Shown: one piece after another, positions 1-6,324 of the stretch
How the letters are laid out: the number at the start of each line of letters is the position of its first letter
Numbering within the stretch: position 1 is the first letter of the stretch
The notes under the pieces: generated by a model
The model's input: only the letters and a program-made list of their open reading frames with translations
The model's database searches: none
Told to the model about the DNA's origin: nothing
Program-made: the position numbers and the translations under genes
DNA from: an uncultured Lachnospiraceae bacterium
GTDB taxonomy: Bacteria > Bacillota_A > Clostridia > Lachnospirales > Lachnospiraceae
Reading direction: 5' to 3'
NCBI GenBank assembly: GCA_900556645.1
Contig: USPJ01000024.1
Span: 1 to 9,546 of the forward strand
DNA: 9,546 bases

Positions 1-359
1 CTGGTGCAAAATCTGCTTTTTCCTCATACGGTACATCCGGTAAAATAATTCCATCCATGCCGCACTCCTTTGCCTTCTGTAAAAAACGCTCGATTCCATA
101 GGAAAATACCACATTGGCGTAGGTCATAAATACCATTGGAATTTGGACGGTTTTCCGAAGTTCCTTTACCGTCTCGAATATTTTGTCCGTGGTAACTCCT
201 CCCTGCAATGCTCGCAGATTTGCTTTTTGAAAAAGGAATTCCTAATTCAATCAAGTCCGCCCCCGCCTGCTCCATAGTTTTTACGATTTCCATTGTCAAC
301 TCCAGACTGGGATCTCCACAGGTGATAAATGGGATAAATGCTTCTTTTATTTTACTCAT
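1..359 (-). pseudogene. trpA: trpA, tryptophan synthase alpha chain, two small deletions, one frameshifting (3' end beyond window)
   Basis: TrpA cleaves indole-3-glycerol phosphate to indole for TrpB. ATG 359 (MSKIKEAF) overlaps the end of trpB and has GAGGAGAGG upstream. MSKIKEAF passes directly into [10 protein letters not shown]; relatives have about six more residues here (AF-x4-AF), consistent with loss between two GCATTT repeats at 341-336. The frame is correct through ELGIPFS (Glu38, the catalytic Glu49 equivalent) to codon 230-228. After TTTTCA the true sequence continues in another frame as [17 protein letters not shown] and on through VFMTYANVV to [12 protein letters not shown] at the left edge. 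About 29 nt, encoding the DPTAEGPVI block with the catalytic Asp60 equivalent, are missing. The start frame runs on as nonsense to a stop at 24. Clearly inactive as read. Confidence 0.88.
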
Positions 360-1289
360 AAATTTCCTCTCCTCGATAACGTGCGATTGCCGCACAGTCT
401 TTGTCTCCACGTCCTGAAATATTTACTACGATTATCTGGTCTTTGTCCATGGGCGGTGCCAGTTTTTTTGTATAAGCAATGGCATGAGCACTTTCGATTG
501 CCGGAATAATTCCTTCGATTTTGCTAAGATACTCAAAGGCTTCTACTGCTTCCTCATCAGTTACCGGTACATGTTCCGGTCCGATACCCAGATAATCCAA
601 TCCTGCTGATATGGAATACACCGGTGCAATCTGACCATATTTATCCTGACAAAAATAAGATTTCATTCCATGGAAAATACCCAGACATCCCGTGTTGATG
701 GTGGCTGCTGTCTCAAAACTCTTGATTCCCCGTCCGGCTGCCTCGCATCCAATCAGCCGGACACCTTCCTCCTCAACGAAATAATAAAAGGCTCCGATGG
801 CATTGGAACCGCCGCCTACACAGGCAATAACCGCATCCGGCAGACGTCCTTCTTTTTCCATACACTGCTGTTTGATTTCCTTTGAGATAATTGCCTGAAA
901 ATCTCTTACAATGGTTGGGAAAGGATGAGGACCCATAACAGACCCCAGTACATAATGGGTATCCGCAACCCGGTTGGTCCATTCCCTCATGGTTTCCGAT
1001 ACCGCATCCTTTAAGGTTGCCGTACCTGATTCTACCGAATGTACCTGTGCCCCCAACAACTTCATCTTATACACATTCAATGCCTGCCGCTCAATATCTT
1101 CTGCACCCATGAAAATCTCACATTCCATATCCATCAAAGCTGCAGCCGTGGCTGTAGCCACTCCGTGCTGTCCCGCTCCCGTTTCAGCAATGACTCTGGT
1201 CTTTCCCATTTTCTTTGCCAACAGGGTTTGACCTAAAACATTGTTAATCTTGTGGGAACCTGTATGATTCAAATCTTCCTTTTTTCCAT
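352..1289 (-). pseudogene. trpB: trpB, tryptophan synthase beta chain, 5'-deleted and internally deleted
   Basis: TrpB condenses indole with serine and is usually about 395 aa. AAGGAG followed by ATG 1289-1287 is the expected start, but that frame reads MEKRKI and stops at 1271-1269. Another frame resumes at once with [19 protein letters not shown], which in the family lies near residue 80-90 and carries the PLP lysine (HK). About 85 N-terminal codons are therefore gone, and the join is out of frame. The remainder is continuous to TAA 354-352 and includes [21 protein letters not shown] and SGRGDKD. A second loss lies at 570/571: GPEH runs straight into VPVTDEEA, whereas the family has about 11 residues between. 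The conserved DYPG reads DYLG (codon 591-589). The only start for the body is TTG 1272, without a ribosome binding site. The end overlaps the trpA start by 8 nt. Confidence 0.88.
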
Positions 1290-1290
1290 G

Positions 1291-1899
1291 TCACACACTC
1301 CTTATTATTTCAATGATTTCCTTTATTTTCTTTTGGTCTTTTTTTCTTTCCGTTTCCACTCCGCTGCTGACATCAATCAGTTCCGGGTGGAACATTTCTA
1401 TTGCCTGTTTCACGTTTTTGGCTTCTATTCCACCAGCCAAGGCAAAGAGTCTTTCGATTCCATCCAACAGTTTCCAGTCAAAGGTTTTTCCGGCTCCGGT
1501 TCCGTAATCAAAAAGTATCCTGTCTGCACTGCTCTTTTTTCCCTGTTTCACATCCTCCCGGCTGCGAACCCGAAAGGCTTTCCAGATTTCTGTGGTGGGA
1601 AGGACATTTCGTAGGCTGCGGATATAGGCTTCATCCTCATTGCCGTGTAGCTGAATAATGTCAATACACCCATTTTCTACACAGGTTATAATTTTTTCTT
1701 TTTGTTCATCCACAAAGACTCCCACTGTCGGAATTCTGCTGTCCAATCTTTCTCTCAGTTTTTTTGCCTGTTCCATGATAACATTTCTATGGCTGGGCGG
1801 ATAAAATATGAACCCTCCATAGTCCGGCTGATATTGGTTTACATAATCCGCATCCTCTTCTCTGTATAACACGCAAATTTTTATCTTTGTTTGGGACAT
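1291..1899 (-). CDS. trpF: TrpF, phosphoribosylanthranilate isomerase
   Basis: A 202-residue TIM-barrel isomerase acting between TrpD and TrpC in the pathway. The catalytic Cys is Cys9 in KIKICV and the catalytic Asp is in ILFDYGTGAGKTFDW. The phosphate-binding regions LAGGIEAKNV and DVSSGVETE are intact, as is QLHGNED. The start has a G-rich Shine-Dalgarno (GGGGGGAG) just upstream. Oddity: the residue after the catalytic Cys is Val10, where the family has a nearly invariant Gly (KICG). A single GGN-to-GTG change would explain it, and it may lower activity. The frame is complete. The stop at 1291 is directly followed by the surviving start of trpB. Confidence 0.88.
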   Translation of the reverse strand: MSQTKIKICVLYREEDADYVNQYQPDYGGFIFYPPSHRNVIMEQAKKLRERLDSRIPTVGVFVDEQKEKIITCVENGCIDIIQLHGNEDEAYIRSLRNVLPTTEIWKAFRVRSREDVKQGKKSSADRILFDYGTGAGKTFDWKLLDGIERLFALAGGIEAKNVKQAIEMFHPELIDVSSGVETERKKDQKKIKEIIEIIRSV

Positions 1900-1927
1900 C
1901 CTTCTCCCCCCTTTACTCTTCGGCGTT

Positions 1928-2713
1928 TTATCCTTTTGCCGCCTGCCGGAATAACCGTAGCTTTTCTTCTGTATGTTCTGCCCGCATCAAAGCTTCTCCC
2001 ACCAGTACCGCATCGGCTCCTATCTTACAGAGACTGCTTACATCCTCTTCTCCTTTTACACCCGATTCCGCCACGAACACCGCTTCTTTGGGAATCTTTT
2101 TATGAAGACGTTTTGCATTTTCAAAATTTACGCTAAAGTCCTTGAGGTTCCGGTTATTTACTCCTATCAGCCTTGCCCCTGCCGCAACCGCGGAAGCAAT
2201 TTCCGCCTCATCATGGGTTTCTACCAATGCACTGATTCCCAGTGTATCGCAGACTTCCATATATTTTCTGATGGTATCCGTATCCAGCAATGCACAGATA
2301 AGCAGGACCGCATCAGCACCCATAACCTTTGCTTCATAAATCTGATATTCATCTACCGTAAAATCCTTTCGTATCATAGGCAATGATACTTCCTGACGTA
2401 TCTGACAAAATATCTCATCCGAACCCAGAAACCATTTTGGCTCTGTCAGCACCGAGATACAATTCGCTCCGCTTTTCTCGTAAGATTTTGCTATTTCCAG
2501 ATACGGAAATTTCTCGGATATGATTCCCTTAGAGGGAGAGGCTTTTTTTACCTCACAGATAAATGACATTTCTTTTCCCTGTAAGGCTTCTTCAAAGCGG
2601 AAGGTTCCCTTTGGCATAGCACAGGCTTCTTCCTTTATCTGCTCCAGACTTTTTTGTTTTTTGGCTTTTTCCACCTGCTCTGCGGCATATCCCGCCAACT
2701 CATCCAATATCAT
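1928..2713 (-). CDS. trpC: TrpC, indole-3-glycerol phosphate synthase
   Basis: A 261-residue TIM-barrel enzyme that decarboxylates and cyclises carboxyphenylamino-deoxyribulose phosphate to indole-3-glycerol phosphate. Catalytic and binding motifs are all present: CEVKKASPSKG (Glu and Lys of the active site), LTEPKWFLGS, RKDFTVDEYQIYEA, ALVETHDE, GVNNRNL and FVAESGV. The ATG at 2713 (MILDELAGY) is chosen over an in-frame ATG at 2788 because AAAGGAG lies 6 nt upstream, it matches the family N-terminus, and the upstream start would overlap trpD. It is monofunctional, with trpF separate and 28 nt downstream. No lesion is visible, but with trpD broken it would have no endogenous substrate. Confidence 0.94.
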   Translation of the reverse strand: MILDELAGYAAEQVEKAKKQKSLEQIKEEACAMPKGTFRFEEALQGKEMSFICEVKKASPSKGIISEKFPYLEIAKSYEKSGANCISVLTEPKWFLGSDEIFCQIRQEVSLPMIRKDFTVDEYQIYEAKVMGADAVLLICALLDTDTIRKYMEVCDTLGISALVETHDEAEIASAVAAGARLIGVNNRNLKDFSVNFENAKRLHKKIPKEAVFVAESGVKGEEDVSSLCKIGADAVLVGEALMRAEHTEEKLRLFRQAAKG

Positions 2714-2729
2714 AAGCTGCTCCTTTATT

Positions 2730-3200
2730 CTATCGATTGGATTCTTCAATGAATTCTTCCAGTTTTTTCTTTGCTTTTCCTGTATCAATCAGCTCTGCCG
2801 CCATTTTCACGCCTTCCTGAAGAGACTCTGCTTTTCCTCCGATATAAAGTCCCGCTCCGGCATTTAACAGCACCGCTTCTCTCTTGGCTCCCGGCTCTCC
2901 GCTTAGGATTGCCTTGGTAATCTCTGCATTTTCCTGTGGGCTTCCTCCCATCAGTTCTTCTTTCTTACAAGTAGTAAATCCAATCTCTTCCGGTCTTATC
3001 TCATAGGTATGGTAGCTTCCCTCATGAAATTCGCAGACGGTGGTGGGTGCCGAAATGGAAATTTTATCTAATTTATCCTGTCCATATACCACCATACCTT
3101 TTTTGACGCCCAGTCCGCTTAAAACCCGTGCCATAGGTTCCACCAATCCTTCCTCATAGACTCCCATAACCTGCATATTTGCCGCCGCCAGATTTGTCAG
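2730..3200 (-). pseudogene. trpD: trpD remnant, anthranilate phosphoribosyltransferase missing its N-terminal half
   Basis: TrpD transfers the phosphoribosyl group of PRPP to anthranilate and is usually about 335-345 aa. Here similarity starts abruptly at LTNLAAANMQVMGVYEEG, which corresponds to the GPLTNPA region near residue 175 of the family. It then runs without break to the normal end (KLEEFIEESNR, TGA/TAG region at 2730). The PRPP/anthranilate motifs GTGGD, KHGNR and SSKSGSAD are absent because nothing precedes the junction except trpG. The first ATG (3176) has no ribosome binding site. Two substitutions hit very conserved positions: Pro to Leu in LTNPA, and the Mg-binding DE pair reads DK (Asp37-Lys38 from ATG 3176). 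The fragment cannot be an active enzyme. It ends 16 nt before the trpC start. Confidence 0.88.
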
Positions 3201-3775
3201 CTTTCTCTTACAAATCCGATAAAGTTCTCTATCATTTTCATACCATTTCTGGTCAATATGGACTCGGGATGAAACTGGACTCCGTATACCGGATATTCTC
3301 TGTGGTGTACTGCCATCACTTCTCCGTCTTTTGTCCTTGCTGTTATTTCCAGACAGTCGGAAAGACTTTCTGTGTCCGCTGCCAGTGAATGGTATCTTGC
3401 CACCGGAGCAGGACTTGGAATTCCCTGAAACAGTATGTCATCCTTTTTTAGCCTTATCATAGACTGTTTTCCGTGCATCAGCTTCTTAGCATGGGTAATC
3501 TTTGCTCCGTAGGCTTCACAGATTGCCTGATGTCCCAGACATACTCCCAGAATGGGAATCCGCTCTCCTAGTTTTTTTACCACCTCAATGCATACTCCCG
3601 CATCCTTGGGATATCCCGGTCCCGGAGAAAGTATGATTGCCTGAGACTTCATCCTTTCTATCTCTTCTATGGTTTTTGCATCGTTTCGTATAATCTGAAT
3701 GTCTGTCTCTATGCTTCCGATATATTGCACCAAATTATAGGAAAAGCTGTCGTAATTATCAATGAGAAGTATCAT
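3197..3775 (-). CDS. trpG: TrpG, anthranilate synthase glutamine amidotransferase component
   Basis: A class I glutamine amidotransferase of 192 residues that supplies ammonia to TrpE. The nucleophile is Cys79 in GVCLGHQ and the other triad members are His169 and Glu171 in FHPES; SPGPGYP forms the oxyanion region and MHGK is the usual clostridial signature. Translation is coupled to trpE by an ATGA overlap at 3775-3772. The C-terminus is suspect: after MIENF the protein ends in IGFVRES, and its TGA (3199-3197) lies within the CTGACAAAT that encodes the Leu-Thr-Asn of the truncated trpD. The original stop may have been lost in the trpD deletion, leaving a slightly altered tail. The catalytic domain is complete, so activity is expected. 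A separate aminodeoxychorismate role (PabA) is possible for such proteins, but the context favours TrpG. Confidence 0.9.
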   Translation of the reverse strand: MILLIDNYDSFSYNLVQYIGSIETDIQIIRNDAKTIEEIERMKSQAIILSPGPGYPKDAGVCIEVVKKLGERIPILGVCLGHQAICEAYGAKITHAKKLMHGKQSMIRLKKDDILFQGIPSPAPVARYHSLAADTESLSDCLEITARTKDGEVMAVHHREYPVYGVQFHPESILTRNGMKMIENFIGFVRES

Positions 3776-5246
3776 ATCAGACTTCCTCCTTCCGCTCCCT
3801 GAATTGCCATTTTTACAGCTTTCGCTTTATTAAGACATTCTTCGTATTCCTTTTTCGGAACACTGTCTGCCACGATTCCCGCACCGTTTCGGATGAATAC
3901 TTTTCCATTTTTCTTATAGGCAATTCTTATGGCAATACAGGTGTCCAGATTTCCGGTAAAATCAATGTAGCCAATGGCTCCTCCGTAAATTCCCCTTTTG
4001 TTGTTTTCCAATTTATTGATGATTTCACATGCTCGTATTTTCGGTGCCCCGGAAAGGGTTCTCGCCGGAAGTATGGCATCAATGGCATCCAGAGTATGGA
4101 CACCTTTTCGCACTTTTCCCGATACTGTGGAGCCGATGTGCATGACTGCGGAAAAACGTTTTATGGACATATACTTTTCTACCTTTACACTTCCAAACTC
4201 ACTGATTTTTCCAATGTCATTCCTACCCAAGTCCACCAGCATATTGTGTTCCGCACATTCTTGTTCATCTGCCAGCAGTTCTTTTTCCAACTGCTCATCC
4301 TCCTCTGATGTCTTTCCTCTGGGTCTGGTTCCCGCCAACGGAAAGGTATGCACCACGCCGTCCTCCAGCTTCACCAGCGTTTCCGGGGAGGCTCCGGCAA
4401 TTTCCAAATCATCACTGGAAAAGTAGAACATATATGGAGATGAATTTGTAGTTCGCAGCACCCGGTAAGCATTCAAAAGACTTCCCTCATACTCTGCCTC
4501 CATGCGATTGGAAAGCACCACCTGAAAGATGTCTCCCTCTCGGATATAGTTCTTTGCCTTTTCCACGATGGAACAGTATTCTTTTTCTTGAAACAGCATT
4601 TTAAAATCAGTTTTTAGTTTTCCCGGCTGTTCCTCCTTTGCCTTTCCCTTCAGAATCAAATTTTTCATACTCTCCAGCTCCAAAAGTGCTCTTTGATATT
4701 CCGTTTCTATATCACTGCATTTTGCACTGACAACCAGTATGATCTTTTGTTGGTAATGCTCAAAGACAATGACCTTATCAAACAACATCAAATCCACATC
4801 CCGGAAGCCTTCTGTATCCTCTCCATCCAAATCCAGACTGTTTTCCGCATATTTGATGTAATCGTAGGAGAAATACCCTACCAATCCTCCGGTAAAAGTA
4901 GGCAGATAAGAAAACCTTGGACTTTTATTTTCTTCGATAATCTGTTTTATCTGCTCTTTTGGATGTTTCGTCTCCATGGTGATTTTCATGCCGGCGGTGA
5001 TGGTTACCTTTCCATCCACACAAGTCAGTTCCAACTTAGGGTCATATCCCAAAAAAGTATATCTTCCCCAGTTTTGATTATCCTCTGCCGATTCCAACAG
5101 ATAACAGTGTTTACTTACATTTTTCAACTTCCACAACACCTCAATCGGTGTCAGCAAATCGGAATACAGCTCCATGCTGATGGGAATAATCTGATACTCC
5201 TGTTCTTCTGCTATTTTTTTTCTTCTTCTAATTCCGGTCTTATCAT
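3772..5246 (-). pseudogene. trpE: trpE, anthranilate synthase component I, frameshifted at an A8 tract near the 5' end
   Basis: Converts chorismate with ammonia or glutamine to anthranilate, with TrpG as partner. The expected start is ATG 5246, with AAAGGAG 6 nt before it. Its frame reads only MIRPELEEEKK and stops at TAG 5213-5211, immediately after eight A residues (5221-5214). Adding one base there restores continuity: KIAEEQEYQIIPIS leads into the rest of TrpE, which is open to TGA 3774. The span is 1475 nt, one short of a multiple of three (492 codons if repaired). The body looks intact: the LLES tryptophan-feedback motif, GLVGYFSYDY, AGTRPRGKT, LVDLGRND and RSGAG-like RNGAGIVADS are all present. 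The internal ATG at 5175 has no Shine-Dalgarno and omits about 24 conserved residues. Slippage on the A tract, or a base-calling error, could rescue it. The stop overlaps the trpG start (ATGA). Confidence 0.8.
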
Positions 5247-5309
5247 AATCGCTCCTTTCTACCCGAAGGACTTTTTCATGTTAGAAACTTCAACTGAATT
5301 TCCTACAAC

Positions 5310-5352
5310 AAAAAACAGCCCATCCCTGACAATTCTGTCAAGGACGAGCTGT
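5310..5352 (-). terminator. Intrinsic terminator of the trp T-box
   Basis: Minus-strand RNA 5352-5336 pairs with 5331-5315 over 17 bp (some G-U pairs) around the loop GAAU, followed directly by a run of U residues. The 5' arm includes CUCGU and CCUU, which alternatively build the antiterminator, so the two structures are mutually exclusive. No terminator is visible after trkA, so this hairpin probably also stops read-through from the potassium operon. Confidence 0.93.
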
Positions 5353-5585
5353 ATTATATACCTCTCGCGGTGCCACCTTGCTTCACAAAGAAACTCTCTG
5401 TGCTCTCCATAGAATACCATCATATCCCGGGCAACTGACATATGCCTCCACGTTGCAGAATACTCGGCTCTTCGCCTTTGACTGCACCCTCAGCGGTCCA
5501 TTTGATAATCTGTGTTCGATCCGGCTCTCAGCTTCCCGGACTCTCTGTGCGAGCATAACCACCGTTATCTCCGCTTCAACGGTTT
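5310..5585 (-). promoter_or_regulatory. Tryptophan-specific T-box leader (UGG specifier)
   Basis: A tRNA-sensing leader that switches the trp operon on when uncharged tRNA-Trp accumulates. AGCGG (5575-5571) pairs with CCGCU (5496-5492) to close the specifier domain of stem I. The specifier is UGG at 5500-5498, in the context AAAUGGACC, matching Trp. Distal stem I is UCCGG/CCGGA enclosing GAAGCUGAGAG, next to the conserved AGAGAGU. Stem III is CACAGAGA/UCUUUGUG. The T-box itself, AAGGTGGCACCGCGAG, gives an antiterminator in which AAGG pairs with CCUU and GCGAG with CUCGU. The bulge reads UGGC, whose C complements a G discriminator base, as in clostridial/bacillary tRNA-Trp. All elements look intact, in contrast to the genes downstream. 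Confidence 0.95.
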
Positions 5586-5604
5586 AAAGTGTTATTAAAT
5601 TGCA

Positions 5605-5636
5605 GTCATATTTTCACTCTTTTTTTCTGATGTCAA
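5605..5636 (-). promoter_or_regulatory. Candidate sigma-A promoter of the trp operon
   Basis: A perfect -35 hexamer TTGACA lies at 5636-5631. The best -10 match is TATGAC at 5610-5605 with a 20-bp spacer; AATATG at 5612-5607 gives an 18-bp spacer but a poorer match. The spacer contains an A7 run. The position just upstream of T-box stem I is right for a T-box operon promoter. The -35 is convincing, but the -10 and spacing are suboptimal, so strength is uncertain. Confidence 0.55.
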
Positions 5637-5655
5637 GAGATAATTTTTATTTTTC

Positions 5656-6312
5656 TTAGCCTGTGGTTTTTGCCGAAAGGGAAAATACATCTGAGGATTT
5701 TCCGATTACCACAATGTGGTCATCCTTCTGAAAAATATAATTTCCTCCCGGTGAAGGATTCAAGGAACTGCCGCTTTTTACGGCTATGATATTAATATTA
5801 TAGGATTTGCGGACGTTAATGTCCTCAATGCTTTTTCCTTGCCACTCCGGCACAATGGGAATCTCAAAAATAGAGTATTCCGAGGTCAGCTCAATATAAT
5901 CAAAAATATTTGTGGCATTGTAACGTACCGCCAGCTTTTCCGCAATTTCAAATTCCGGGAAGAACACTTCATCCGCTCCGATTTTTTTCAAAAATTCTGC
6001 CTGTCTTTTCCGCTTTGCCTTTGTAACTACATGGACTGCTCCCAATTCCTTCAGAATAGAGGTGATTTCTAAGGAATCATAGAAATTTTCTCCCACTACC
6101 ACAAAGCAGTAGTCAAAATTATTGACTCCCAGAGAACGCAGAACTCCCTCATCCGTACAATCTCCTACAAAAGAATCGGGAAACTCCGGTGAAAGCTTCT
6201 GTATCAGTTCTTCATCTTTGTCCACAATCATTACATCATTTCCCATCTCCTGCATTTTTTCTGCCAGATACTGTCCGATAATTCCCATTCCTATAATCAG
6301 TATTGATTTCAT
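5656..6312 (-). CDS. TrkA/KtrA-family RCK potassium uptake regulatory subunit
   Basis: A 218-residue cytoplasmic gating protein with one RCK_N (Rossmann) domain and one RCK_C (TrkA-C) domain, the KtrA arrangement rather than the duplicated E. coli TrkA. The nucleotide-binding loop GMGIIG is at 8-13, and the acidic residue ending the second beta strand is Asp31 in VDKD. The RCK_C part begins near residue 135 (TSEYSIFEIPI) and runs to about 212. Such octameric rings bind nucleotide and gate the TrkH/KtrB channel; in Firmicutes the RCK_C domain often also binds c-di-AMP, which cannot be shown here. The start has AGGAG a few bases upstream and lies 12 nt after trkH. The stop at 5656 is followed after only 19 nt by the -35 box of the trp leader, and no terminator is visible in that gap. 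Intact. Confidence 0.93.
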   Translation of the reverse strand: MKSILIIGMGIIGQYLAEKMQEMGNDVMIVDKDEELIQKLSPEFPDSFVGDCTDEGVLRSLGVNNFDYCFVVVGENFYDSLEITSILKELGAVHVVTKAKRKRQAEFLKKIGADEVFFPEFEIAEKLAVRYNATNIFDYIELTSEYSIFEIPIVPEWQGKSIEDINVRKSYNINIIAVKSGSSLNPSPGGNYIFQKDDHIVVIGKSSDVFSLSAKTTG

Positions 6313-6324
6313 TTTCTTCTCCTT

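Noticed and set aside
3772..5175. Annotating trpE as a normal gene starting at ATG 5175
   Set aside because: It lacks a Shine-Dalgarno and omits conserved N-terminal residues encoded directly upstream in the same frame. The well-placed start at 5246 shows that a frameshift is the better explanation.
4693..5412. Long plus-strand open frame (239 codons) antisense to trpE and the T-box terminator
   Set aside because: It lies opposite well-supported trpE sequence and an RNA leader, has no recognisable domain and no ribosome binding site; it is a shadow frame.
5259..5441. Minus-strand 60-codon frame across the T-box, and the short MKKSFG frame at 5279-5259 as a possible Trp leader peptide
   Set aside because: No tryptophan-codon cluster suited to ribosome-mediated attenuation and no good ribosome binding site. 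The region is fully explained by T-box RNA structure.
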